Source: Methanomassiliicoccus luminyensis B10 (GTDB taxonomy: Archaea; Thermoplasmatota; Thermoplasmata; Methanomassiliicoccales; Methanomassiliicoccaceae). Taken from it: a DNA stretch of 64,000 nucleotides. Where the stretch lies: NCBI RefSeq assembly GCF_000308215.1, contig NZ_CAJE01000012.1, positions 568,894-632,893 of the forward strand, written 5' to 3'. The notes under the pieces are model-generated. The model saw only the letters and a list, made by a program, of their open reading frames with translations, searched no databases and had not been told where the DNA came from. Below, piece after piece: positions 8,249 through 16,866 of the stretch (position 1 is the first letter of the stretch; each line of letters opens with the position of its first letter). The translations under genes were made by a program, and so were the position numbers.

Positions 8249-9412
8249 TCAGGCCCCCTTTCCCTTCCTCTTGGAGGGGGACCCGGGAGGGACCCACTTG
8301 TCCGCCTGGACCGGCAGCTTGACCCTCTTGGTCACCCACCACCACGCTATGATGGTGGACGCGACGGTAGCCAGCCCGATCAGGCCGAGGAACCACGTCA
8401 GGCCGCTGCCCTCCAGCGACATCATCCCTCCCACCGTGGCGAGGGTGTTAGGCACCAGCACGGCGGTGCCCAGAATGGTCAGCCAGGTCATGGCCAGCGC
8501 CATGCGGTTGTTGAGCACCTGAAGCTGGTTGTTGTAGATGGACTGCAGCACCTCCAGGCCCGACGCCAGCACTTCGGACATGTGCTCGCTAAGCGATATC
8601 TGCTGGGTCACGTTCTCTACCAGCAAGTTGACCTTAGCCAGCACCTTGTTGTTGTCGGAGATGAGGTCGGCGTCGCCGTAGCGGAGGTTGTTGAGGGTGT
8701 CCAGGGTCCTCCACAGCGTGTTGAGGTACACGATGAGGGTGTGCTTCATCTCGTAGATGTCCTGGCCCAGCCGGGCCCGCTCGGCATTGGCGTCGACCAG
8801 CGCTTCGGAGAGCCAGTCGGCCTGGTCCTCGATCTCCCTGAGCTGCTCGAAGTTGCGGTTGTTGTTCTCGTCGATGATGCGGGCCAGCATCAGGGTGAGC
8901 TTGTCCTCGGAAGACATGCTCTCCGGCAGCTTCTTCACGAACACCTCGGAGTAGCGGGAGAAGTTCACCAGCCTGAACACATCCTCCTGGTGGATGGTGA
9001 GGATGAAGCTCTTCTTCACCAGGATGATGAGCGGGAACGACTCGAACTCGACCTTCTTTATCCTCACTGCCGGCAGCAGCATGCCCAGTTCCACGTCCCG
9101 GTCCTCGAAGTTCGCCAGGTATCCCTTCAGCAGAGCGGGCACGAGGTTCTCGCTGAAGCCGAAGGCTTTGGCCACCAAGGTTCCGTCCCGCTCCACGTCG
9201 CTCACGGTGAAGTTCAGCCAGGTGAGGCTGTTGTCGCGGACCTGGCCCAGGAAATCGACGGGGGCCTCGCCGGACAGGCGGATGGGCCTGCCGCCGGGGG
9301 GAAGGGTCACGCCGACCGCGCGCATCTTGGCGTACCCGTTGCCGTTGCCTTCCGGAGCCTTGGGCTCCGCCCCGCTCACCCCGTTCGCCGCGCCGCTGAT
9401 CGCCTGGTCCAT
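8249..9412 (-). CDS. CorA-family divalent cation transporter-like protein
   Basis: A 387-residue protein with the CorA/ZntB plan: a cytoplasmic alpha/beta domain (about 40-190), a long coiled helix (about 190-300) and two C-terminal membrane helices (about 310-335 and 345-365). The signature loop between the helices should read GMN. Here the corresponding stretch is NTLATVGGMMSLEG, so the Asn of GMN is not present. Transport of Mg2+, Co2+ or Zn2+ is expected from the family, but selectivity is uncertain. The ATG at 9412 was chosen for GGGAG 5 nt upstream; a longer frame runs into non-coding sequence. Confidence 0.8.
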   Translation of the reverse strand: MDQAISGAANGVSGAEPKAPEGNGNGYAKMRAVGVTLPPGGRPIRLSGEAPVDFLGQVRDNSLTWLNFTVSDVERDGTLVAKAFGFSENLVPALLKGYLANFEDRDVELGMLLPAVRIKKVEFESFPLIILVKKSFILTIHQEDVFRLVNFSRYSEVFVKKLPESMSSEDKLTLMLARIIDENNNRNFEQLREIEDQADWLSEALVDANAERARLGQDIYEMKHTLIVYLNTLWRTLDTLNNLRYGDADLISDNNKVLAKVNLLVENVTQQISLSEHMSEVLASGLEVLQSIYNNQLQVLNNRMALAMTWLTILGTAVLVPNTLATVGGMMSLEGSGLTWFLGLIGLATVASTIIAWWWVTKRVKLPVQADKWVPPGSPSKRKGKGA

Positions 9413-9510
9413 ATATCTCCCTCGGACGAGAATGAGGGGTATCCCGCACCCGGCTATTTGAGGGTGCTGTCCCCCTGCTTGGGGCGTCGGACCATCGGTC
9501 CGGGGCGCAA

Positions 9511-10584
9511 TTATAGCTTCCCGCGGTAACGGAACGCGATGTTGCATCCGCCCTCGCGAGACACCATGCATGGGCCCATGGGATAGCGGGGGTTGCACGC
9601 TTTGCCGAACGCTGGGCACTCGTCCGAGTTGATCAGCCCACGCAGCACCTCCCCACAACGGCATCCCTTGTGCTCCTCCGCCACGGGCGGCCTCGCCTCG
9701 AGAACGTCCTCGTGCACCAGCCGGGCATTGTGGGCGTCGAACTCCTCCTGGAGGTCGTAGGCGCTCATGGGTATGGTGGGGAACCCTCTCCAGGTCCGGT
9801 CCACCGGCTTGAAGACCCGCTCCAGGAGCTTCACCGCGATGGGGTTGCCGTCCTTCCTCACCAAGCGGCTGTACTCGTTCTCCACCTCGGCCCGGCCTTC
9901 CTTGACCTGCTTCACCAGGTGGTGGGCGGACATCAGGAGGTCCAGCGGCTCGAAGCCGGCGATGACCTGGGGGATGTGGTACTTCTCGGAGAACACGTCG
10001 TACGGGGCGGTGCCGATGATGGCGCTCACGTGCCCCGGCTCAATGAGCCCGTCGATGCGGAACTCCCCCATGTTGATGATAGCGTGCAGTGCCGGCGGCA
10101 AGAGGCGGTGGCATGAGTACACGGAAAAGTTCTTTGGCAGAGGCTCCACCATCACCGCCGCGGTGGTGGGGCTGGTGGTCTCGAACCCGATGCCCATGAA
10201 CACCATGCTCTTGACCTCAGGGGCCATGCGGACGGCGTCCTCCACCGAGTACACGATGCGCACGTCCCTACCGCGGGCCTTGGCGTCGCCCAGCGAGCCC
10301 AGGGGGGTCGGCACCTTCAGCATGTCCCCGAACACTGCTATGGTGACCCCGGCATCGGCGAGGGCGATGGCGTCGGCGACCTCGTTGGTGGTGGTGACGC
10401 ATACCGGACAGCCCGGGCCCTGGCGGATCTCCACGCCTACGTCCTTGAGCATGGCCTCGAGACCGAAGCGGACCAGGGTGTCCTGGTGGGTCCCGCACAC
10501 GTGCATGAACCGAAGGTTCACTTCCTCCCTGCGGATGGACTCGATGATCTTCTGCGCAGCCTTCTCATCCCTGAACCGGAACAT
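9511..10584 (-). CDS. hypD: hydrogenase maturation protein HypD
   Basis: A 357-residue iron-sulfur scaffold on which, with HypC, the Fe(CN)2CO unit of [NiFe] hydrogenases is built. Family motifs: MHVCGTHQ (Cys30), GPGCPVCVTT (Cys59, Cys62), GIGFETTSPTTA, and a C-terminal Cys cluster (CRCGEVLRG, DECPAFGKAC, GPCMVSREGGC) that holds a 4Fe-4S cluster. Length is normal for the family. The start overlaps the end of hypA by 20 nt, so hypA-hypD form one unit. The hypB, C, E and F genes are not in this window. Confidence 0.97.
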   Translation of the reverse strand: MFRFRDEKAAQKIIESIRREEVNLRFMHVCGTHQDTLVRFGLEAMLKDVGVEIRQGPGCPVCVTTTNEVADAIALADAGVTIAVFGDMLKVPTPLGSLGDAKARGRDVRIVYSVEDAVRMAPEVKSMVFMGIGFETTSPTTAAVMVEPLPKNFSVYSCHRLLPPALHAIINMGEFRIDGLIEPGHVSAIIGTAPYDVFSEKYHIPQVIAGFEPLDLLMSAHHLVKQVKEGRAEVENEYSRLVRKDGNPIAVKLLERVFKPVDRTWRGFPTIPMSAYDLQEEFDAHNARLVHEDVLEARPPVAEEHKGCRCGEVLRGLINSDECPAFGKACNPRYPMGPCMVSREGGCNIAFRYRGKL

Positions 10585-10957
10585 CTGCTTCCACCACCTT
10601 CACCGAACGGACCAGGCAGCTCTTGCCCTTGGTCAGCTCCACGCCTCTGCCGCACTTCGGGCAGTTCAGCGTAGGCATGCTGGAATGGTATATCTCATCA
10701 TCGAGGCGGTCGGGCGCTCCCTGATACTGGCAGGAGCGGCACTTCACCTCCGCGTCCTCGTGGCCGATGATCAGCTGGGAGCCTTCCAGTAGCGTTCCCT
10801 TGCTGAGGATCTCAAAAGCGAAGCTGAGCTGGTCCTCCCCCAGGAAGGTCATCTCCCCGATGGTGAGGTGGACCTCCTCCACCTTCTCCACGTTGTACTT
10901 CTTCAGCTCCTCCAGCACCGACTCGATGATGCTGGACATGACCGATACCTCGTGCAT
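10565..10957 (-). CDS. hypA: hydrogenase nickel insertion protein HypA
   Basis: A 130-residue nickel chaperone that delivers Ni to the hydrogenase large subunit. It starts MHEVSVMSS: His2 and Glu3 are the usual Ni ligands and require this exact N-terminus. GGAG lies 6-7 nt before the ATG at 10957, so the further-upstream in-frame Met was rejected. The zinc site is CRSCQYQ (about residue 75) plus CPKCGRG (about 103). A TATA-like TTAAATATC (10979-10988, minus strand) lies just upstream. Co-transcribed with hypD. Confidence 0.95.
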   Translation of the reverse strand: MHEVSVMSSIIESVLEELKKYNVEKVEEVHLTIGEMTFLGEDQLSFAFEILSKGTLLEGSQLIIGHEDAEVKCRSCQYQGAPDRLDDEIYHSSMPTLNCPKCGRGVELTKGKSCLVRSVKVVEADVPVQG

Positions 10958-11089
10958 TCCGTTCTCCATCAGGCCCCCGATATTTAAGAGATTGCCGGCC
11001 CCCTTCGCCCAGGGGCAGGGGGCTGGCCAGGACCGCTGCGTTTTCCGTGAGGGCCGGTACGAAGTGGAGTGCATGGGAGGGAGCTGCTT

Positions 11090-11755
11090 CTACCTCTTTC
11101 CCGCGTCCCTCTGGTACGTGTCGCAGAACTCCCTGATGGGGCACTGCTCATGCTTGGGACGAAGGGGAGTGCAGACCTCCTGGCCGAACCGCACGAACAC
11201 CTCGTTGATCTCCGACCACCGGTCCCGGGGCACCGTTTCCATCAGCTGCCCCTCCGTCTCATCTGGGGTCTTCGATCTCACGAGCCCGATGCGGTTGGAT
11301 ATGCGGTGCACGTGGGTGTCTACGCATATCACGTCCATGTGGAAGGCGTACCCCTGCACGCAGGTGGCCGTTTTCCGTCCGACCATGGGGAGGGACATCA
11401 GGGACTCCGCGTCCCTCGGCACCTCCCCTCCGAACTGGTCCTGCACGATGCGGGCGATCTCCCTTATCGCCTTGGCCTTGGAGGTGTGGAAGTTTACCGA
11501 TCTTATTAGGGCGTCCACCTCGTCCAGGGGCGCGCGCATCAGCAGGGCCGGGCTAGGGTACCTGGAGAACAGCCTCTCCGAGGCGGCGTAGGTGCACTCG
11601 TCACGGTTGCGTTGCGAGAGCACCGTGGATATCAGAGTGGTGAAGGGCGTCCTCTCCCAGGAGGGCTCCCGGCCCAGGGCCGTCCCCGGGAAAGCACGCT
11701 CGTCCGACCTATGCTCTAGCCTGTCCAGTATCTCCGACACGGGTTTTCCTTTCAT
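11090..11755 (-). CDS. nth: endonuclease III (DNA N-glycosylase/AP lyase)
   Basis: A 221-residue helix-hairpin-helix glycosylase that removes oxidised pyrimidines in base excision repair. The HhH is LPMVGRKTA with catalytic Lys128, and the catalytic Asp is Asp146 in CVDTHVHR. The C-terminal cluster motif should be C-X6-C-X2-C-X5-C; here it is C195-X6-H202-X2-C205-X5-C211, so the second ligand is His, encoded by a clear CAT codon. The ATG at 11755 has GAGGTG 5 nt upstream and lies inside the end of folC (47-nt overlap), so translation is probably coupled. Confidence 0.93.
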   Translation of the reverse strand: MKGKPVSEILDRLEHRSDERAFPGTALGREPSWERTPFTTLISTVLSQRNRDECTYAASERLFSRYPSPALLMRAPLDEVDALIRSVNFHTSKAKAIREIARIVQDQFGGEVPRDAESLMSLPMVGRKTATCVQGYAFHMDVICVDTHVHRISNRIGLVRSKTPDETEGQLMETVPRDRWSEINEVFVRFGQEVCTPLRPKHEQCPIREFCDTYQRDAGKR

Positions 11756-13025
11756 TCAGCCACCTCATGGCCTCGCCCACGGTGTACAGCGAGCCGGTCA
11801 CCAGGACGGTGTCCTCCTTTCCCGCCGCGCCGAGCGCCTTCTCCACCGCCTCCCCCACGTCGTCGACCATCTCCACGGGGCAGTGAGGTCGCAGCGCCTC
11901 CTTCGTTGCCGAGGCGGCAGCGGCCCTCTTGGTACGGGGAGCGGTGGCGATAGCACGCCGGGCGATGCGGCCGAAGGATGCGGCGATGGAGCGGACATCC
12001 TTGTCGGCCAGCACTCCCAGTACCAGGACGACATCGCTGCCCACCAATCGCTCCACCTCGGCGGACACGGCCTCCGCCCCGGCGGGGGTATGGGTGACGT
12101 CGAGGATGAGACGGGGGTCCCATGACACCACGTCCAGCCGGCCCGGCCATTTCACGTATCTCATCCCCTGGTCGATAGCCTCATCAGGTATGTAGATGCC
12201 CCGCCCCATCAGTTCCGCCAGCACGCCGCACGCCAATGCACAGTTGGCCCCCTGGTAAGACCCCACCAGAGGCACCTCTATGTTCATCCCCAGCTCCTCG
12301 ACGTACACGCCGGTCCCGCTGAGGGTCGAGGATATCAGTTCGTATCCATGGTCGGCCCCCACGATCTTGAGGGGGGCCGTCTTCTGGCGAGCGATGGAGG
12401 CGAACACCTCCAGGGCCTCGGGGGACTGGTCGATCGTCACCACCGGCACGCCCGGCTTGATTATCCCGGCCTTCTCCCCGGCAATGTCCCTGATGGTAGG
12501 CCCGAGGTACTGGGTGTGCTCCAGGCTGATGGCGGTGATGGCACAGCATTCCGGCTCGATGACGTTGGTGGCGTCCAGCCTTCCCCCCATGCCCACCTCC
12601 ACCACCGCCATCTCTGCCCCCTCCCGGGCGAAATGGGCGAAGGCCATCGCCGTGGTGAGCTCGAAGAAGGTGAGCCTCTTCTTCTCGGACCCGGAGCGCA
12701 TCTCCTCGGCGTGGCCCCGGACCTCCTCGGCCAGACGCAGCATCTCTTTCTGGCCGATATCTTTCCCGCCTACCTTCATCCTCTCGCGGAAGTCCACCAG
12801 GTGGGGGGAGGTGTATAGGCCGGTCCTATACCCCGCCTTGCCCAGCACCGAGGCGGTCATTGCGCTCACCGACCCCTTGCCGTTGGTCCCGGCCACGTGC
12901 ACGGAGCGGAAGCTCTTGTGCGGATCACCCATCCTGTGCAGCAGCTCGGTGACGTTCTCCAGCCCGAACTTGATGCCCATGGTCTCCTGGTCGAACAGCC
13001 AGGTCAGCGTCTCATGGTAGTCCAC
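11709..13025 (-). CDS. folC: folylpolyglutamate synthase / dihydrofolate synthase (FolC)
   Basis: A 438-residue Mur-ligase-family enzyme that adds glutamate to folate-type cofactors (tetrahydromethanopterin-, folate- or F420-like acceptors in archaea). The ATP site is VHVAGTNGKGSVSAM (about 44-58), followed by the TSPHLVDFRER motif, the EVGMGGRLDATNV motif, the SLEHTQYLG motif and a C-terminal ligase domain with DVTHTPAG. It begins at a GTG (13023-13025), as homologues begin near this residue. No strong Shine-Dalgarno is visible. Its end overlaps nth. The acceptor cannot be told from sequence alone. Confidence 0.92.
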   Translation of the reverse strand: MDYHETLTWLFDQETMGIKFGLENVTELLHRMGDPHKSFRSVHVAGTNGKGSVSAMTASVLGKAGYRTGLYTSPHLVDFRERMKVGGKDIGQKEMLRLAEEVRGHAEEMRSGSEKKRLTFFELTTAMAFAHFAREGAEMAVVEVGMGGRLDATNVIEPECCAITAISLEHTQYLGPTIRDIAGEKAGIIKPGVPVVTIDQSPEALEVFASIARQKTAPLKIVGADHGYELISSTLSGTGVYVEELGMNIEVPLVGSYQGANCALACGVLAELMGRGIYIPDEAIDQGMRYVKWPGRLDVVSWDPRLILDVTHTPAGAEAVSAEVERLVGSDVVLVLGVLADKDVRSIAASFGRIARRAIATAPRTKRAAAASATKEALRPHCPVEMVDDVGEAVEKALGAAGKEDTVLVTGSLYTVGEAMRWLNERKTRVGDTGQARA

Positions 13026-13048
13026 GGGCCGCTCATGCGCGAGGCTGC

Positions 13049-13834
13049 TTAACTATGTTGCTCCGCCCCGCCGAGCTCGGCCATGAGATCCTTGAGGCTA
13101 ACGCGGCGACGGCGTGCCTCCGCCTTCATTGCCTTCATGAACCCAGAACCGTACTGGGCGGCCTTCTTCTCCCGGGAGGCAATGCTTTCGATGCCGAGGA
13201 GCATGGCCGCGTCCCGCAGGGGTGCCTTCCTCACTCCGTCCCTGATCATCTCCCCCGCGGGAATGGCCCCGGACACATTCCGCACCCCAGGGTCCAGGAA
13301 GGGGTGGTGGATCTCTTTTCCATAGTGGCCGGCGATGCGATGGTCCATGGGAGCTCCGTCCCTGAGCACGTGCTCCAGGTCCGCCCTTAGGCTCATTCCC
13401 AGTTCCTCCGAGGGCATGTCGAGGTAGCGGCGATATCCGCCGTATATTTCATCAGCCCCCTGCCCGCTCATGAGGTCCCTCTCCCGGCATCGCGAGGCGA
13501 TAATCTGAAGGGGCAGCTCGAAGGAGAGCACCACGGGATGGTCCATGGGGACGATGGACAGGGCCTCCCGGCACGCCGCCAGTACCTCGTCCTCCGTGAG
13601 AACGTACGGCGTCCAGGGGAGGTCCAGGGCGGACGCCCCCTCTTCGCCCGCGCGGAGGTCATGGGATCCATCTATGCCAACAGTATACAGCGTGGGTGAC
13701 CCGTACCTCTTGGCCAAGGCGGCCAGGACCCCGCTGTCTAGGCCTCCCGAGAACATGATCGCCACGGGCTTGTCGGACATCGTTTTCGCCACCGCGCCGT
13801 CCAAGGCGCCCAGTATCGCCTCGCCGTAGTTCAT
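13049..13834 (-). CDS. asparagine-synthase-like PP-loop ATP pyrophosphatase
   Basis: A 261-residue protein holding only the synthetase half of asparagine synthase: PP-loop SGGLDSG (about residues 30-36), LMSGQGADEIYGGYRRY (about 130), and a C-terminal helical region. The N-terminal glutamine amidotransferase domain is absent. It should adenylate a carboxyl or similar group, with ammonia or another nucleophile from elsewhere. The ATG at 13834 was chosen because upstream codons of the same frame read through nikR. It is divergent from nikR, 84 nt apart, with an 18-bp dyad touching its start codon. Confidence 0.8.
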   Translation of the reverse strand: MNYGEAILGALDGAVAKTMSDKPVAIMFSGGLDSGVLAALAKRYGSPTLYTVGIDGSHDLRAGEEGASALDLPWTPYVLTEDEVLAACREALSIVPMDHPVVLSFELPLQIIASRCRERDLMSGQGADEIYGGYRRYLDMPSEELGMSLRADLEHVLRDGAPMDHRIAGHYGKEIHHPFLDPGVRNVSGAIPAGEMIRDGVRKAPLRDAAMLLGIESIASREKKAAQYGSGFMKAMKAEARRRRVSLKDLMAELGGAEQHS

Positions 13835-13851
13835 GACATTCGTCAATGTCA
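13834..13851. promoter_or_regulatory. 18-bp dyad TGACATT-CGTC-AATGTCA between asnB-like gene and nikR
   Basis: A perfect 7-bp inverted repeat with a 4-nt spacer begins at the start codon of the asnB-like gene and runs upstream. A shared AT element (GGATTTTAAGGA, 13885-13896) could serve as TATA box in both directions. For nikR it lies about 28 nt before the ATG. The dyad would then sit in the 5' leader of the asnB-like transcript. NikR or another repressor could bind it; that is inference. Confidence 0.5.
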
Positions 13852-13918
13852 AGGCCGCTGACGAGATAAACCTGAGCCTGACAAGGATTTTAAGGATTGA
13901 CCGCGTTCGTTCCTTTCG

Positions 13919-14377
13919 ATGGACAAGGTCACCCGCATCGGTGTATCCCTCGAACCCGAGCTGCTTGAGGAGTTCGATGTTCTGGTCAATGGAAGGGGCT
14001 ACGACACCAGGTCGGAAGCGATTAGGGATCTCATACGCAGTGCGCTGGTGGAAGACCGATGGACCGATGCCGATGCCGACGTGGTGGGCACCATCACCCT
14101 GGTATACGAGCATCACAAGGGAGGGGTGCAAGAGCGGCTCATGGAGATCCAGCACTTCCACCACGCCAACATATCCTCCACCACCCATATACATCTGAAC
14201 CTCGAGCAATGCCTGGAGGTCATGGTGATCTGGGGGAGGGTCAAGGACGTCAAGCACCTCGCCGACGAGCTGATCTCCGTAAAGGGGGTCCTCTTCGGGA
14301 AGCTGACCATGACCTCCGGCTCCATGGACAGCGGGCGGCCGCACCAGCACTCCAATCAGCATCCTCACAAGCACTGA
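13919..14377 (+). CDS. nikR: nickel-responsive regulator NikR
   Basis: A 152-residue ribbon-helix-helix repressor of nickel uptake. The N-terminal RHH is TRIGVSLEPELLEEFD followed by RSEAIRDLIR. The ACT-like metal-binding domain carries the high-affinity Ni ligands H..H..H..C in EHHKGG, HFHHANISSTTHIHL and EQCLEV. The C-terminus has an extra His-rich tail (HQHSNQHPHKH) that may buffer metal. The start is probably leaderless, about 28 nt after the AT element at 13885-13896. Nickel control fits the hypA/hypD genes nearby. Confidence 0.95.
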   Translation: MDKVTRIGVSLEPELLEEFDVLVNGRGYDTRSEAIRDLIRSALVEDRWTDADADVVGTITLVYEHHKGGVQERLMEIQHFHHANISSTTHIHLNLEQCLEVMVIWGRVKDVKHLADELISVKGVLFGKLTMTSGSMDSGRPHQHSNQHPHKH

Positions 14378-14420
14378 TCTGTATATCTGGCTGTGAAATT
14401 TCGAGGGGCCTGGGGCACCT

Positions 14421-14430
14421 TTTTTATACT
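14421..14430 (+). promoter_or_regulatory. TATA box of topA
   Basis: TTTTTATACT lies about 25-30 nt before the topA ATG (14453). It overlaps the upstream part of the same frame, so it decides in favour of the ATG at 14453, which also has GGAG 3-4 nt upstream. Confidence 0.6.
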
Positions 14431-14452
14431 CCGTGTTCTTTGGACGGAGAGC

Positions 14453-16864
14453 ATGAGCAGGCTCATCATCTCGGAGAAAAGCGATGCCGCGGCCAGGATC
14501 GCTACCATATTATCCCAAGGTGCGTCAAAGAGGACCAGTATCAACAAGGTTCCTGTCTTCCAGTTCGAGGACGATGGGGGCATGACTTATATCGTCGGCC
14601 TCAGGGGCCACATCATCGAGCTTGACTATCCTCCGAGCCTCAATAACTGGACCGAGGTGAAGCTTGCCGACCTTATCTCCGCCGAGCCGGAGAAGAGGAT
14701 CACCGCTCACAATATCGTCAGCACCCTCCGCGACATCTCAAAGGATGTGGATGAAGTGGTCATCGCGACCGACTTTGACCGCGAGGGGGAGCTCATTGGA
14801 CTGGAAACGGCCCGCCTTCTTGACCTGGCCGGCAAGAAGGTGAGCAGGGCCCGCTTCAGCGCGTTCACCAAGCAGGAGATCGACACCGCGTTCCGGGACC
14901 TCACGGCGCCGGACGAGAAGCTCGCCGACGCCGCCGAAAGCAGGCAGAAGATCGACCTGGCCTGGGGCGCCGTCCTCACCCGCTTCATCTCCCTCGCCTC
15001 CAAGCAGGGCGGCGGGAACTTCCTTTCCGTGGGCAGAGTACAGAGCCCCACCCTGGCCCTGGTGGTGGCGAGGCACAAGGCCATCGAGGAGTTCATCCCC
15101 ACGCCGTACTGGAACGTCTCCGCGCGCTTCCAGCACGGGCCCGAGTTCCACGGCAATCACGTCAAGAACCCCTTCCATGACGAGGCCGAGGCCGCCAAGG
15201 CCCTGGCCAACTGCGAGGGGCAGACCAATGGGAAGGTGTTGGAGTATGAGAAGCACGAGAAGGACGAGTATCCTCTCCCGCCGTTCAACACCACCATGAT
15301 GCTGATGGAGGCCAACAAGCTCGGCTTCACCGCGTCCCGCGCCATGAAGATCGCCGAGGACCTCTATACCGCCGGGTACATCTCATACCCCAGGACCGAC
15401 AACACTGTGTACCCGACCTCCCTGGGCCTCCGCAGGATACTGGAGAAGCTGAAGGAGTCGGACTTCAAGGCCGAGGCAGAGGAGCTGCTGGCGCAGGAGC
15501 ACGTCCGCCCGTCCCGCGGCAAGGTGCAGACCACCGACCACCCTCCTATTTATCCGACCGAAGCGGCCACCAGCAAGCAGCTGAAGGGGGAGAAGTGGGC
15601 CATCTACGAGCTTGTGGCCAGGCGGTTCATGGCCACGGTGGCGCCTCCGGCCAAGGCCGAGCTTTCCTCGGCATCCATCGATGTCAACACCGAGGTGTTC
15701 GACGCCAAGGGCTACAAGATGCTGTTCCTGGGATGGAAGAAGTACTATCCCTACTTCAAGATCAACGAGACCGATCTCCCCGAGCTGTCAATAGGGCAGG
15801 AGGTCGATCTGCTCGGCGTCACCTCGGACAAGAGAATGACCCAGCCTCCCAGCAGGTACTCGCAGGGGAGCCTGATCCAGGAGATGGAGCGCCTGGGCCT
15901 GGGGACCAAGTCAACCCGGCATGATATTATACAGAAGCTCTACGACCGCAAGTACGTGGAGGGTAACGATCTGATGCCGACACCCAGCGGGGTGGCTGTG
16001 GCGGAGGCGCTCATCCGTCACGCCCAGATCGTCGCCGATCCGAAAATGACCGCCCATCTCGAGCAAGATATGGACGAGATCGCCAGTGGCAAGACCTCCC
16101 TGAACGATGTGGTATCGGAATCGCAGGACATGCTCTCGGATATCCTGGACACCATGGAGACGCACCGCGAGCAGATCGGCGGGGAGATACAAAAGGCGCT
16201 GGAGTCGCAGCACTTCATAGGTAAATGCCCCAAATGCGGTTCCGACCTGAAGGCCATACGAACGCGGTTCGGCAAGTCGTTCGTGGGGTGCTCCAAGTAC
16301 CCGGAATGCGACCAGACCTATCCGATGCCGCCGGGCGCCCTGGTGCAGCCTACCGAGGAGATCTGCCAGGAGTGCAAGGCCCCCATGGTAAAGGTCATCC
16401 GGAGAGGGCAGCCGGTATCGGTGCACTGCCTTGACCCCAACTGCCCCACCAACAAGGAGCGGACCACCATCGCCACCTGCCCCAAGTGCGGCAAGGATCT
16501 CCGGCTCATCTATTCCCGGGCGGGGAAGAGGTTCCTGGGGTGCTCCGGCTACCCCGATTGCGATCAGACCTACCCGCTGCCGCAGATGGGGCAGCTCACC
16601 GGCACCGGCGAGAAGTGCAGCGCCTGCGGCGCCCCCGTGCTGATGATCCGGAACCGCGGCCGCACCTGGACGTTCTGCGCCAACATGGAGTGCCCGACCA
16701 AAAAGGGCAAGGACAGCGCCAGCGCCAAGAAGCCGGCGGCCAAGAAGACCGCCGCGAAAAAGGCCCCAGCAAAGAAAGCGTCGGCGAAAAAGGCGGCCCC
16801 CAAGAAGGCCACGGCGAAGAAGCCAACGGCCAAGAAGGCCGAGCCCCCTGCTCCCGCCGAGTGA
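14453..16864 (+). CDS. topA: DNA topoisomerase I (type IA) with four zinc ribbons and Lys/Ala tail
   Basis: An 803-residue enzyme that relaxes negative supercoils. It has an N-terminal TOPRIM domain (ISEKSDAAARIA; acidic DFDREGE near residue 105), the type IA core with catalytic Tyr about 312 in YISYPRTD, then four C-terminal Cys4 zinc ribbons: CPKCGSDL...CSKYPEC, CQECKAP...CLDPNC, CPKCGKDL...CSGYPDC, CSACGAP...CANMEC. Residues about 755-803 are almost pure Ala/Lys/Pro repeats (AKK units), like histone H1 tails, probably binding DNA or RNA. Start chosen from the TATA box at 14421-14430. Confidence 0.96.
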   Translation: MSRLIISEKSDAAARIATILSQGASKRTSINKVPVFQFEDDGGMTYIVGLRGHIIELDYPPSLNNWTEVKLADLISAEPEKRITAHNIVSTLRDISKDVDEVVIATDFDREGELIGLETARLLDLAGKKVSRARFSAFTKQEIDTAFRDLTAPDEKLADAAESRQKIDLAWGAVLTRFISLASKQGGGNFLSVGRVQSPTLALVVARHKAIEEFIPTPYWNVSARFQHGPEFHGNHVKNPFHDEAEAAKALANCEGQTNGKVLEYEKHEKDEYPLPPFNTTMMLMEANKLGFTASRAMKIAEDLYTAGYISYPRTDNTVYPTSLGLRRILEKLKESDFKAEAEELLAQEHVRPSRGKVQTTDHPPIYPTEAATSKQLKGEKWAIYELVARRFMATVAPPAKAELSSASIDVNTEVFDAKGYKMLFLGWKKYYPYFKINETDLPELSIGQEVDLLGVTSDKRMTQPPSRYSQGSLIQEMERLGLGTKSTRHDIIQKLYDRKYVEGNDLMPTPSGVAVAEALIRHAQIVADPKMTAHLEQDMDEIASGKTSLNDVVSESQDMLSDILDTMETHREQIGGEIQKALESQHFIGKCPKCGSDLKAIRTRFGKSFVGCSKYPECDQTYPMPPGALVQPTEEICQECKAPMVKVIRRGQPVSVHCLDPNCPTNKERTTIATCPKCGKDLRLIYSRAGKRFLGCSGYPDCDQTYPLPQMGQLTGTGEKCSACGAPVLMIRNRGRTWTFCANMECPTKKGKDSASAKKPAAKKTAAKKAPAKKASAKKAAPKKATAKKPTAKKAEPPAPAE

Positions 16865-16866
16865 CC

